The notes: generated by a model not told the origin, from the letters alone. Numbered from the stretch's first letter, positions 18,020 to 26,294 are shown. The stretch: 64,000 nt of DNA from Mucilaginibacter terrae (GCF_031951985.1 NZ_JAVLVU010000001.1:3968001-4032000), one strand, 5' to 3'. Made by a program: numbers and translations.

Positions 18020-18181
18020 TTAATGACGGCGGTAACCGTTGTTATCATAAGGGCCATGATACCTGTCGTAATGGCGGTGGTATCTATCATAATTCCTTCC
18101 GCGGCGTTGTTCAACCATACAGCTACTTAATGAGACTACTACCGATGCTAATAATGCTATGCTTAAAATTATCTTTTTCAT
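18020..18181 (-). CDS. Small lipoprotein, 53 residues
   Basis: The frame from the ATG at 18181 to the TAA at 18020 gives a 53-residue protein. The first 20 residues are a lipoprotein signal (MKKIILSIALLASVVVSLSS) ending in lipobox LSSC, with Cys21 as lipidation site. The mature part is only 33 residues, very rich in Arg, Tyr and His (repeated pattern R/Y-DRYH), so basic at low pH and possibly metal- or polyanion-binding. It is followed by a hairpin terminator, supporting expression. Similar short lipoproteins with basic RYH tails are common in Sphingobacteriaceae; function unknown. Confidence 0.75.
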   Translation of the reverse strand: MKKIILSIALLASVVVSLSSCMVEQRRGRNYDRYHRHYDRYHGPYDNNGYRRH

Positions 18182-18368
18182 AATGTGCTTATTAATTTTA
18201 TGATTATTGGAGCATATCTACGAGCAAAGGATTAATGCGTCATACATCTGTTACAGATGGTTTGAGTAGAGGAGGGGGGGCACAAACATCAGGAGTAATA
18301 AATTGTATTACTTCTTAGTTGCATCTTATTTAAAATCTACATTTTTGGAGCATCTACTATAAAGGCCT

Positions 18369-18866
18369 ATGTTTAAAAAATTACTTGCTATATGCGGTTT
18401 ATTAACTGTTTATGTAACGGCAAAAGCGCAAACCGATAGCTTAACCATGCCATCGGCTATTAAAACGCTTACACTTAAACAATATGCCGATTACCAAAAA
18501 GGTCCCGGTTTAGAGAATATGGCTTTGCCGGCCACGCTAAACCGTTACCCTATGCCCGATGACGTGCTTCGGTATAAAAAAGAACTGAAGCTTACGCCCG
18601 AACAGGTGAAAAAGATAACCGAGATAAGCAAGTATCTGCAACTGAAAAAGACCGAGATAGGCCAGTCGGTAATACGTAACGAGAAGAAGCTCGATGAGTT
18701 GTTCAGCACCCAAAAGGTAGATGAAGGCAGCATTGCATTTTATGGCAACCGCTATGGTTTATACGAGGGTGAGTACCGTACATCGGTGTTGATGGCTTGT
18801 TATAATACCTATAATGCACTCAATCCGCAGCAAACTAAGCAGTTTTGGAAGCTCAAAAAACCTTAA
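18369..18866 (+). CDS. Exported Spy/CpxP-like small protein
   Basis: 165 residues with a signal peptide (1-20, ending AKAQ). The mature protein is helical and contains KLTPEQVKKITEISKYLQL near residue 75 and LNPQQTKQFWKL at the end, resembling the LTxxQ motifs of the Spy/CpxP/heavy-metal-resistance family of periplasmic chaperones and sensors. The match is by pattern only and the length between motifs is slightly different from Spy, so treat the family as likely, not proven. Confidence 0.6.
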   Translation: MFKKLLAICGLLTVYVTAKAQTDSLTMPSAIKTLTLKQYADYQKGPGLENMALPATLNRYPMPDDVLRYKKELKLTPEQVKKITEISKYLQLKKTEIGQSVIRNEKKLDELFSTQKVDEGSIAFYGNRYGLYEGEYRTSVLMACYNTYNALNPQQTKQFWKLKKP

Positions 18867-18918
18867 TTCGCAATTTTGACGTGCAATTGTTTAACTTAGC
18901 GCCCTGTTAAAAGGATTT

Positions 18919-19917
18919 ATGAAAATTACGTTTGATTTTGAGAAGCCGCTTTCTGACCTGCAAACGCAGATCGAAAAGATAAGACAAGTTGAGGAAAAGA
19001 CCAAGGTTGATATGTCGGCTACGTTGAACGAGTTGCAGGACAAGTTTGAAGAGGCCAAAAAAACTATATATACCCGCCTGAGCGGATGGCAAAAAGTGCA
19101 AATTTCGCGCCACCCCGATCGTCCGTACACCTTACAGTATATTGAGCTGATGTGTGACGATTTTATTGAGCTGCACGGCGACCGTAACATGGGCGATGAT
19201 AAAGCCATCATAGGCGGCTGGGGTTCAATTGGCGGACAAACTGTGATGATTATTGGTCACCAAAAGGGTAAAAATACTAAAGACAGGCAATACCGCAACT
19301 TTGGTATGGCCAACCCCGAAGGTTACCGTAAAGCTTTGAGGCTCATGAAAATGGCCGAAAAGTTTGGTAAACCTGTTATCTCTTTGATTGATACTCCCGG
19401 AGCATTCCCTGGCTTAGAGGCCGAGGAACGCGGACAAGGAGAGGCTATTGCCCGTAACATTATGGAAATGTCGGTGTTAAAAGTGCCGGTTATTTGTGTA
19501 ATTATTGGTGAGGGTGCATCGGGTGGTGCTATTGGTATTGGCATTGGCGATAAGGTGTATATGCTCGAACATACCTGGTACTCAGTTATCTCGCCCGAGT
19601 CATGCTCGTCTATCCTGTGGCGTACCTGGGATTATAAAGAGCGTGCTGCCGACGCACTTAAACTTACATCAAGCGAGATGTTTAAGAACAAGCTTATTGA
19701 CGGCATTATTAAGGAACCCCTTGGCGGCGCCCATCAAGACCCGATTGCCATGGCATCAACCCTTAAAAAGCAATTGGTGAAAGACCTGAAAACCCTTAAA
19801 GATCGCAACATTGATGAACTGGTAGCGGAGCGTATTGACAAATTCTGCTCGATGGGTGTAGTTATTGACGACGAACCAGAGCCAGTACCGGCACCAACCG
19901 GCAACGAGGAATTATAA
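18919..19917 (+). CDS. accA: Acetyl-CoA carboxylase carboxyltransferase subunit alpha
   Basis: 332 residues, close to the 319 of E. coli AccA. It transfers CO2 from carboxybiotin (on AccB) to acetyl-CoA with AccD, giving malonyl-CoA for fatty acid synthesis. N-terminal helical region 1-70 (FEKPLSDLQTQIEKI) and crotonase-like core, with HRNMGDDKAIIGGWG-type segments at ~90-105, the oxyanion glycines in IGEGASGGAIGIGIGDKVY, and YSVISPESCSSILWR. No accD gene lies beside it. A strong terminator follows at once, then the first copy of a repeated intergenic element. Confidence 0.97.
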   Translation: MKITFDFEKPLSDLQTQIEKIRQVEEKTKVDMSATLNELQDKFEEAKKTIYTRLSGWQKVQISRHPDRPYTLQYIELMCDDFIELHGDRNMGDDKAIIGGWGSIGGQTVMIIGHQKGKNTKDRQYRNFGMANPEGYRKALRLMKMAEKFGKPVISLIDTPGAFPGLEAEERGQGEAIARNIMEMSVLKVPVICVIIGEGASGGAIGIGIGDKVYMLEHTWYSVISPESCSSILWRTWDYKERAADALKLTSSEMFKNKLIDGIIKEPLGGAHQDPIAMASTLKKQLVKDLKTLKDRNIDELVAERIDKFCSMGVVIDDEPEPVPAPTGNEEL

Positions 19918-19938
19918 AACATTACTGTATCACATATT

Positions 19939-19969
19939 AAAGCCGCATCTCAACCATGCGGCTTTTTGC
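19939..19969 (+). terminator. Intrinsic terminator of accA
   Basis: Arms aaagccgcat (19939-19948) and atgcggcttt (19956-19965) pair perfectly and run into a T-rich tail. The same stem sequence with the same tail occurs after the asparaginase gene (60679). Confidence 0.9.
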
Positions 19970-20110
19970 TTTTAATACCCTGTTATCCTCCGTTTTTTTT
20001 TTCTGAAAACCGCGATTTTGCCCGGTAAATCCCCGTTAATTTGTGGTGTTCAATTTAGTGTTTTATGAAACATGTTAAAGTCGCGCAGTTGAACACCTTG
20101 AACACTGACA
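19939..20110 (+). repeat. Dispersed intergenic element, copy A
   Basis: This 172-bp stretch resembles copy B (60679-60864). Blocks identical in both: the terminator stem aaagccgcat/atgcggcttt and its ctttttgctttt tail; tctgaaaaccgcga (20002-20015); gttcaatttagtgttt (20048-20063); atgttaaa; and a 27-bp block at 20084-20110 containing the tandem TTGAACACC-TTGAACACT. The blocks lie in the same order and orientation, with more variable sequence and small indels between them. The upstream gtgttcaa can pair with the tandem ttgaacac units, so a structured RNA is possible. No protein frame is evident. Confidence 0.75.
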
Positions 20111-20188
20111 CGATTGTGCGGGGGGCAATAAATATTTTTCCAAACAGTTTTTAAATTACTTACTTTTATATAATAAGTATTTGGGGGT

Positions 20189-20434
20189 ATGACAGCTACA
20201 GTCATCAGAGAGAAATTATATGATTATATAAAGGTTACCGACGATAAAAAGTTAGCAGCAATATATAACCTGTTAGAGGAACAGATAGTTGAGTATACTG
20301 ACTGGCACAATGACGAGGCCTTTGTTGCTGAGTTGGATGAGCATGTCAAAAATTGGGAGGTAAATCCCGCTCAGGGCAGTTCGATGGATGAGGTGAAAAT
20401 GCATATTCAGTCTCTCAGAGAAAAGCGCAAATAA
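20189..20434 (+). CDS. Antitoxin-like addiction module protein
   Basis: 81 residues, starting MTATVIREKLYDYIKVTDD. It is acidic and helical, with no DNA-binding motif that I can see at the N-terminus; the length and DDKKLAAIYNLLEEQ pattern fit the addiction-module component family found before RelE/ParE toxins in Bacteroidota. One base separates its stop from the ATG of the broken toxin frame. It would neutralise the ParE-like partner. Its region is AT-rich relative to accA, consistent with acquisition. Confidence 0.7.
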   Translation: MTATVIREKLYDYIKVTDDKKLAAIYNLLEEQIVEYTDWHNDEAFVAELDEHVKNWEVNPAQGSSMDEVKMHIQSLREKRK

Positions 20435-20435
20435 A

Positions 20436-20730
20436 ATGAGTTTATTCTGCGATTTTTTTACCGAAAGCTTTACAGGAGTTAGCGGATGCCTGGGAGTGTT
20501 ATGAAGACAGGCAAGCTGGCTTAGGAGATAGATTTGAACTCCACGTATTAAAAAAAGTTAATACGATATTACGAAACCCCGAACATTACGAGCGCAAGAA
20601 AAATCAGTATCGCGAAGCTAGAGTAGATACTTTTCCTTATCTCATTATTTATAAAATAGATAAGGAAAAGTATCAGGTTCTGGTAATTTCGGTTTTTCAT
20701 ACCAGTCGTAGCATTGCTCGGAAGGTTTAA
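20436..20730 (+). pseudogene. ParE/RelE-like toxin, frame broken by a single-base change
   Basis: From the ATG at 20436 the frame stops after 22 codons. The remainder runs in another frame to the TAA at 20728-20730 and encodes a clear ParE/RelE toxin: FLPKALQELADAW, then RQAGLGDRFELHV, a FPYLIIYKI strand and a VISVFHTSRS ending. Removing one T from the T7 run (20453-20459) joins the ATG to this frame. Equally, losing the A at 20439 would give MVYSAIFLPKAL, which fits the family N-terminus better. In the intact downstream frame no ATG, GTG or TTG start precedes the conserved part. It is a mutation, a sequencing error, or phase variation. Confidence 0.75.
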
Positions 20731-21930
20731 TTATTCCTCTATCTCATAACACTGCTGCGCGATCTCTAACTCCTCATTGGTAGGCACAATTAAAACTTTA
20801 ACCCTCGAATTTGCCGCACTGATCTCGCGTATGCCTTTTGCGCGGGTGCTGTTTACAGCTTTATCAAGTTCGATGCCTAAATATTGTAAATCGGTACAAA
20901 TGAGTTCCCGTATCAGGGCATCGTTTTCTCCTACACCGGCGGTGAAGATGATGGCATCCAGTCCGTTTAAAACGGCGGTGTATGAGCCAATGTATTTTTT
21001 GATGCGGTAGGCATACAGGTCGTAAGCTAATTTGGCTTGTTCATCGCCTTGCTCAATGGCGGCAGTAATGTCGCGCATATCACTGTAACCGGTGAGGCCC
21101 AGCATGCCGCTGCGTTTGTTAAACAGGTTGCTCACCTGTTCAATATCATAACCCAACTGGTTAACCAGGTAAAACACAACAGTGGCATCAATATCGCCCG
21201 AACGGGTACCCATAATTAACCCGCTCAGCGGACCAAACCCCATACTGGTATCAACCGATTGGCCGTTGCTTACCGCAGCCATACTGCAACCGTTGCCCAG
21301 GTGTATGCTGATGAACTTGCTTTCGGCCTTACCTAAATATTCAGCCGCCTGCTCAGTTACATATTTATGGCTGGTGCCATGAAAGCCGTATGTGCGGATA
21401 TTAAAATCGGTATAGTAGGAGTTAGGTATAGCAAAACGGAATGCCTTTGGCGGTAAAGTTTGGTGAAAAGCAGTATCAAACACGCCAATTTGCGTGGCTT
21501 TAACAAATATCTTTTCGGCAACCTCAATACCTAAGTAACTTGCCGGATTATGCAGCGGCGCCAACTGGAAAGTCCCTTTCAGTTCTTCTTTAACCTTAGC
21601 ATCAATAATGGTGGTGGTGGTAAAACGCTCGCCGCCATGCACAATGCGGTGACCCACAATTTGTATATCGGCCGGGTTTTGTATTACGGCCAGTTCGCCT
21701 TCGGTAAGTAACTTGTTTACTTCTTTTAGTCCGGCCTCGTGGTCGGGCAGTTCTTCGGGCGTAAGTTTAATTACCTTTTCCTCGCCATCAATAAAAACCT
21801 TGTGGGTAATGGTTGGGTTGCTCAAGCCAATGCGCTCCACCAATCCGCTGCATACGGGCGTATTGGTTGGCATTTTAAACAATTGATATTTGATAGAGCT
21901 GCTGCCCGAATTGACTACGAAAATGTTCAT
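20731..21930 (-). CDS. ackA: Acetate kinase
   Basis: 399 residues from the ATG at 21930 (MNIFVVNSGSSSIKY); an ATG eight codons upstream is possible but the family begins at this point. ASKHA-fold signatures present: NSGSSSIKY (phosphate 1), HRIVHGGERF, GFHGTSHKYV, HLGNGCSMAAV and MGTRSGDIDATVVFYL, and FTAGVGEND near the end. It makes ATP and acetate from acetyl phosphate. The gene lies downstream of pta on the same strand, with a 156-bp gap that holds a palindromic repeat; the pair forms the usual acetate overflow route. Its stop codon abuts that of the toxin remnant. Confidence 0.97.
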   Translation of the reverse strand: MNIFVVNSGSSSIKYQLFKMPTNTPVCSGLVERIGLSNPTITHKVFIDGEEKVIKLTPEELPDHEAGLKEVNKLLTEGELAVIQNPADIQIVGHRIVHGGERFTTTTIIDAKVKEELKGTFQLAPLHNPASYLGIEVAEKIFVKATQIGVFDTAFHQTLPPKAFRFAIPNSYYTDFNIRTYGFHGTSHKYVTEQAAEYLGKAESKFISIHLGNGCSMAAVSNGQSVDTSMGFGPLSGLIMGTRSGDIDATVVFYLVNQLGYDIEQVSNLFNKRSGMLGLTGYSDMRDITAAIEQGDEQAKLAYDLYAYRIKKYIGSYTAVLNGLDAIIFTAGVGENDALIRELICTDLQYLGIELDKAVNSTRAKGIREISAANSRVKVLIVPTNEELEIAQQCYEIEE

Positions 21931-21959
21931 TGGGTTATATGTTGTGTTATCCATTCTTA

Positions 21960-22048
21960 CGTCATTGCGAGGAACGAAGCAATCCCTGAACTATAACCTG
22001 TCAGGTTGCTTGTCCTACGCAGAGGTTGCTTCGTACCTCGCAATGACG
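21960..22048. repeat. Palindromic dispersed repeat, copy 1 (GTCATTGCGAGG type)
   Basis: Arms cgtcattgcgaggaacgaag (from 21960) and its complement ending at 22048 pair over 23 bp with one mismatch around a 43-bp centre. The same family occurs at 57651-57713. It sits between pta and ackA, inside a probable operon. Confidence 0.8.
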
Positions 22049-22086
22049 GTTGGGGTGTTTGGTTATGTTTTAACTGCTACTGCCAC

Positions 22087-24183
22087 TTAATCCTGTTGAG
22101 CTTGTATAGCGGTAATAATCACCGTGTTGAAAATATCATCCACAGTACAGCCTCTACTTAAATCGTTCACTGGTTTGTTTAAACCTTGCAGCATAGGTCC
22201 AATGGCCAATGCGCCGGTTTCGCGCTGAACGGCTTTGTAGGTGTTGTTGCCGGTGTTGAGGTCGGGGAAGATGAGTACGCTGGCCTGGCCGGCAACTTCT
22301 GATCCGGGGAGCTTGCTTTTGCCCACAATAGGGTCAACGGCGGCATCGTATTGTATGGGGCCTTCAACCTTAAGGTCGGTGCGTTTGGTTTTCACAATTT
22401 CGGTAGCGCGGCGCACTTTTTCTACATCTTCGCCCTCGCCCGAGGTTCCCGATGAGTACGACAGCATGGCAATGCGCGGCTCAATGCCAAAACGCTGGCT
22501 GCTCTCGGCCGATGAAATGGCAATTTCGGCCAGTTGCTCGGCAGTAGGGTTGGGATTAACGGCACAATCGCCAAATACCGAAACACGATCGGGCAAACAC
22601 ATGAAAAATACCGATGATACCACCGATATACCCGGCTTGGTTTTAACAAATTGCAGCGCCGGACGAATGGTGTGCTGCGTGGTATGCACCGCACCCGATA
22701 CCATACCATCGGCATGGCCTTTGTACACCATCATGGTGCCGAAGTATGATACGTCGGTCATCATATCGGTAGCCATTTCCATGTTTACGTTCTTGTTTTT
22801 ACGAAGCTCATAAAGCGTGTTCACGTAATCCTCATAATACTCAGATGCAGCCGGGTTAACAATATTGATCTTGCTTGCATCCAGGTTAAGGCCAAGGCGT
22901 TTAATGTTGGCCAAAATATCATCGGGGTTACCCAATAAGGTCAGCTTCACAATATCCTGACTAATCAAACGGGCGGCTGCTTTTAATATGCGCTCATCGT
23001 TACCCTCGGGCAATACAATATGCTTTTTAGAGCTTTTGGCCCAGTTGGTAATTTGGTATTGGAACATGCGTGGCGTAATGCCTCCGCTGGGTTGAAAAGT
23101 AACTATCTGCTGGTCGAGCTTGGCAACGTCAACGTATTTATTGAATACGTCAATAGCCAGTTGAATCTTCTTGGTATTATCAGGTGTTATTTTTGAGCGG
23201 ATGTTACCAATTTCGGTTGTGGTTTGGAAAGTGCCTGTTTTAACCGAGATGATAGGTACCACGGTTTGCAAACCTTTGATGAGCCTGATGATAGGTTCTT
23301 CGGGCAGGGTATCGGCCGTTAACACAATACCCGCAATTTGCGGATAACTGGTTGAAAGATTGGCCTGCAGAGCAGCTATCACAATATCGCCACGGTCGCC
23401 GGGTGTGATGATGAGCAGGTTATCTTTAATGTAATTCAAAAAGTTAGGTACCTGCATAGCTCCGGTAACAAAGTTATCAACCTGGTTGCTCAGGCGTTCC
23501 TCACCAAAAAGGAGCGTAGCGTTCAGGCTTTCGCATATCTCCTTCATGGTTGGGGCTTGCAGGGCCCGCATGGCTGGTATTATAGCTACGCTAACCTCGT
23601 TGGGCAATTGAGCGGTGAGCAACTCGCGCACATCATCAATTTGCTCTTCGCTTATTTTATTGGCAATAACAGCCAGTACCTGTATCTCGCGCGACTCGAA
23701 GTTGCGCACCATGGTAATGGCCGAATTGGCTATCTGTGCCGTGGTTTTGTTCTCGCCTGATATTACTGCAATTACCGGTGCGCCCAAATTTTTGGCAATA
23801 GATGCATTTACCTCAAATTCAAATGCCGAACCTTCGCCCTGGTAATCGGTGCCTTCAATAACGGTAAAGTCGTATTTGTCTTCCAGTTGTTTGTACTTGC
23901 GTATGATGGTATCAATCATTTCGCCCTGGCTGCCGGTTTCCGCCTGGCGCATGGCTTCTTGCCAACTGAGTGCATGCGCTTCATCATAAGTAATGGGCAA
24001 ATCAAAATAGCTCAGCACCGTTTGTATATGATCGCTTTTATGCTGGGTTGATGAACGGCTTACAATGGGTTTAAAGTAGCCGATTTTTTGGGCCTTGCCC
24101 AGCAGCATATTAATAAGGCCGAGCGATACGATGGATTTGCCGCTATATGGCTCGGTACTGGTAATAAAAACGGTTTTAATCAT
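22087..24183 (-). CDS. pta: Phosphate acetyltransferase (long form, with N-terminal BioD-like and DRTGG domains)
   Basis: 698 residues, the length of the E. coli-type long enzyme. Residues 1-210 form a BioD-like P-loop domain with TSTEPYSGKSIVSLGL; a DRTGG-type domain follows (~215-350); the PTA_PTB catalytic domain covers ~375-695, with VLPEGNDERILKAA, GMVSGAVHTTQHTIRPALQ, MLSYSSGTSGEGEDVEKVR and DAAVDPIVGKSKLPGSEVAG. It converts acetyl-CoA to acetyl phosphate, which ackA then uses. A well-formed promoter lies just upstream (24221-24250). Confidence 0.97.
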   Translation of the reverse strand: MIKTVFITSTEPYSGKSIVSLGLINMLLGKAQKIGYFKPIVSRSSTQHKSDHIQTVLSYFDLPITYDEAHALSWQEAMRQAETGSQGEMIDTIIRKYKQLEDKYDFTVIEGTDYQGEGSAFEFEVNASIAKNLGAPVIAVISGENKTTAQIANSAITMVRNFESREIQVLAVIANKISEEQIDDVRELLTAQLPNEVSVAIIPAMRALQAPTMKEICESLNATLLFGEERLSNQVDNFVTGAMQVPNFLNYIKDNLLIITPGDRGDIVIAALQANLSTSYPQIAGIVLTADTLPEEPIIRLIKGLQTVVPIISVKTGTFQTTTEIGNIRSKITPDNTKKIQLAIDVFNKYVDVAKLDQQIVTFQPSGGITPRMFQYQITNWAKSSKKHIVLPEGNDERILKAAARLISQDIVKLTLLGNPDDILANIKRLGLNLDASKINIVNPAASEYYEDYVNTLYELRKNKNVNMEMATDMMTDVSYFGTMMVYKGHADGMVSGAVHTTQHTIRPALQFVKTKPGISVVSSVFFMCLPDRVSVFGDCAVNPNPTAEQLAEIAISSAESSQRFGIEPRIAMLSYSSGTSGEGEDVEKVRRATEIVKTKRTDLKVEGPIQYDAAVDPIVGKSKLPGSEVAGQASVLIFPDLNTGNNTYKAVQRETGALAIGPMLQGLNKPVNDLSRGCTVDDIFNTVIITAIQAQQD

Positions 24184-24220
24184 ACAGGCAGAGGTGTTAA
24201 TAAGCCAATAGCTTACTTGA

Positions 24221-24250
24221 CAAATATAGGAGCTAATAGTTCTTACACAA
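24221..24250 (-). promoter_or_regulatory. Promoter of the pta-ackA operon
   Basis: On the minus strand TTG (24248-24250), a 19-bp spacer and TATATTTG (24221-24228) match the Bacteroidota -33/-7 consensus, 38 bp before the pta ATG. Confidence 0.65.
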
Positions 24251-24361
24251 GGAAGAATTGGTTGAGGTGCTTATGTACACGCTTGAATTTTTATGGACGG
24301 AAAAGTGTGATGTTTAAATTGTGCTCATATGGGGTTAGCCATTTTTTTGTAACTTTTGCAA

Positions 24362-24928
24362 ATGCAACAAATAAGGCAGCAACTCGAGCTTAATTCAAAA
24401 ATGCCCGATGAAGATTGGGCGGTTTTTGAATCCTATCTTGAAAGGCATGAATATGCAAAGGGAAGTTTGATACTGCATGCCGGGGAAGTTGAAAAATACC
24501 TTTCGTTTATTGAGGAGGGAATGATACGGTATTTTATTCCGGATGAGGTTAAAGAAATAACTTTTGGGTTTAGTTTTGATGGAGAGTTTGCAAGTGCGTA
24601 TGATTCGTTTTTAATGCAAAGCCCCTGTACTTATGCCGTGCAGGCACTTAGTAAGGTGGTGGTGTGGCGCATTAGTTACCATGATCTGCAAACAGTTTAT
24701 GCCCTTACTCAAACAGGTAATAACGTGGGCCGGCGCGCAGGCGAGGGGCTGTTTTTAATTAAATCGGCACGTGAAATATCCCTGTTAAAAGATAATGCCG
24801 AAGAGCGTTACCTTAAATTATTCAAAACCCGTCCGGGTTTATTCAGGCAAATTCCCTTAAAGTACATTGCTTCCTATATTGGTATTACGCCGCAGGCTTT
24901 GAGCCGTATCCGCAGGCGTATTTCTTAA
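24362..24928 (+). CDS. Crp/Fnr family transcriptional regulator 1
   Basis: 188 residues from the ATG at 24362, chosen over a TTG two codons upstream. A cyclic-nucleotide-binding beta barrel (~25-115; GSLILHAGEVEKYLSFIEEGMIRYF) is followed by a C-terminal helix-turn-helix (~150-188; IPLKYIASYIGITPQALSRIRRRIS). No cysteine cluster, so not FNR-like. This is the type common in Bacteroidota next to single target genes. The DoxX-like membrane protein gene starts 54 bp downstream on the same strand and is a likely partner or target. Confidence 0.88.
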   Translation: MQQIRQQLELNSKMPDEDWAVFESYLERHEYAKGSLILHAGEVEKYLSFIEEGMIRYFIPDEVKEITFGFSFDGEFASAYDSFLMQSPCTYAVQALSKVVVWRISYHDLQTVYALTQTGNNVGRRAGEGLFLIKSAREISLLKDNAEERYLKLFKTRPGLFRQIPLKYIASYIGITPQALSRIRRRIS

Positions 24929-24982
24929 CTTAGGTTCATTGTATGCTGCTTGTTCTTAACCGAACTTTGTATGTAAAAGCTC

Positions 24983-25441
24983 ATGAAACCATTTTTTATA
25001 TTGCTGGCTACCTTTGCGGCAAGCATCTTGCTCAATAAGATCTTTTCGGATAATTACAGGATTATCTTTTCAGGCACACTTGCACTCTGTGTGATGTTAC
25101 TGTTTACCTCCATTGCACATTTCATTTATGCCAAAGGTATGGCCATGATGCTGCCGCCATTTGTTCCGTTTAAACATGCAGTTGTTTATTTAACCGGTGT
25201 GTTAGAGGTCGGCTTCGCCATAGCGTTTATGTTTCCGCCATACCGTATATACACGGCATGGCTTCTTATTGCATTCCTAATTCTGGTGCTCCCGGCCAAT
25301 ATCTATGCATCTGTTAAGCAGGTTAATTATAGCAATGCCACTTACACCGGCAACGGGCTAAGTTATTTGTGGTTCAGAATGCCTATGCAATTACTTTTAA
25401 TTTGGTGGGCCTGGTTTTTCGGTATTTATTTGGCCGCTTAA
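24983..25441 (+). CDS. DoxX-like membrane protein
   Basis: 152 residues with four hydrophobic helices: ~1-22, 30-50, 68-92 and 95-112, plus a last one near 130-150. The pattern TSIAHFIYAKGMAMMLPPFVPFKHAVVYLTGVLEVGFAIAF, read in pieces, fits the DoxX/SURF4-like group: the amphipathic MLPPFVPF loop followed by LTGVLEVGFAI is typical. The biochemical role is unknown; some DoxX proteins support thiosulfate oxidation or redox homeostasis. Likely controlled by the Crp-type gene just upstream. Confidence 0.75.
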   Translation: MKPFFILLATFAASILLNKIFSDNYRIIFSGTLALCVMLLFTSIAHFIYAKGMAMMLPPFVPFKHAVVYLTGVLEVGFAIAFMFPPYRIYTAWLLIAFLILVLPANIYASVKQVNYSNATYTGNGLSYLWFRMPMQLLLIWWAWFFGIYLAA

Positions 25442-25472
25442 CAACCATATTTTGAATGGGGATTGGGTTTAC

Positions 25473-26294
25473 TTAATCGCCACCGCAGCCGCCACCACAA
25501 CCACTGCACCCCGAGCCTGAACAGCCTGAGCATCCGCTACTGCAACCGTGGCCCCCATGGCCATCGCCATGGCCGCTATGTCCCGAATCAGAATCGCCGC
25601 TACAGGAGCCTCCTTCACCACACCCCGAATCCTGTTGTTTTTTATGCGGACCGGTTTGATTATGGTCAATGGTGGCAAGGCCAATTACTGCAAACAAAAC
25701 AAGGGCAGGCATGAAATAATTTTGCCCGTTAAATTCATATATGATCAGTACAATAATGATTAAAACTACGGCAAAGAGTACATAAGCCGATATTTTGAGT
25801 GCCGTAAGCATCCAGGGTTTTATTAATTTAAACCGCCTGATATTTACTCTTTGGAAATCAATATCCGAGAAACGCTGCTCATTGTCCAGCCAAATATCGG
25901 CCGGAGGCTGGGTGCCAAATTTGTCTTCGTAGAGTTTAAAGGATTGTGTGTAATAGCCGTCGAACTTCTCGGCCTCGGCATTGCCGCCCTTGGTTGGGTT
26001 GTGGTGAATTTCTTGCCCCAAAGTGTCGCGGCAAAAATCAACCCAGTACGATTTGGTGTAGGTTAAATGCAGGTGCCAGGCCTGGTCAACCGCGTCAGAC
26101 GGGGTAACACCCGATGGCGACAGACAGCACAGGAAAATAAACTTTTTGTACTCTTCAACTACACGGATTGTGTAAGCGCCGCTCCAGCCGTTCTCGCGTG
26201 CAAGGCGTGCAGTAAAGGTAAAGCTGCTTTGCTCATCGTCCAGCTTAAAACCGGCTATTTTTTTCCATAAGATTTGTTCGGCCTCAGTCATCAT
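25473..26294 (-). CDS. GRDP-like membrane protein with a Cys/Gly/His-rich C-terminal tail
   Basis: 273 residues. Residues ~45-150 match the glycine-rich-domain-protein (GRDP-like) family: EYKKFIFLCCLSPSGVTPSD, VDQAWHLHLTYTKSYW, GQEIHHNPTKGG and FGTQPPADIWLD. Two membrane helices follow (~172-196 and 203-220). The last ~55 residues are a low-complexity tail with eight Cys and at least four His among Gly and Ser (SGHGDGHGGHGCSSGC and onwards), so a metal-binding function is plausible. Similar Gly/Cys tails end the TIGR04222-type membrane proteins. The function of bacterial GRDP-like proteins is not known to me. Confidence 0.75.
   Translation of the reverse strand: MMTEAEQILWKKIAGFKLDDEQSSFTFTARLARENGWSGAYTIRVVEEYKKFIFLCCLSPSGVTPSDAVDQAWHLHLTYTKSYWVDFCRDTLGQEIHHNPTKGGNAEAEKFDGYYTQSFKLYEDKFGTQPPADIWLDNEQRFSDIDFQRVNIRRFKLIKPWMLTALKISAYVLFAVVLIIIVLIIYEFNGQNYFMPALVLFAVIGLATIDHNQTGPHKKQQDSGCGEGGSCSGDSDSGHSGHGDGHGGHGCSSGCSGCSGSGCSGCGGGCGGD

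Noticed and set aside
20453..20462. Programmed ribosomal frameshift in the ParE-like toxin
   Set aside because: The shift needed is +1 (or -2), and the T7 run followed by ACC is not a known +1 site; no downstream stimulator was seen. Polymerase slippage, mutation or sequencing error is simpler.
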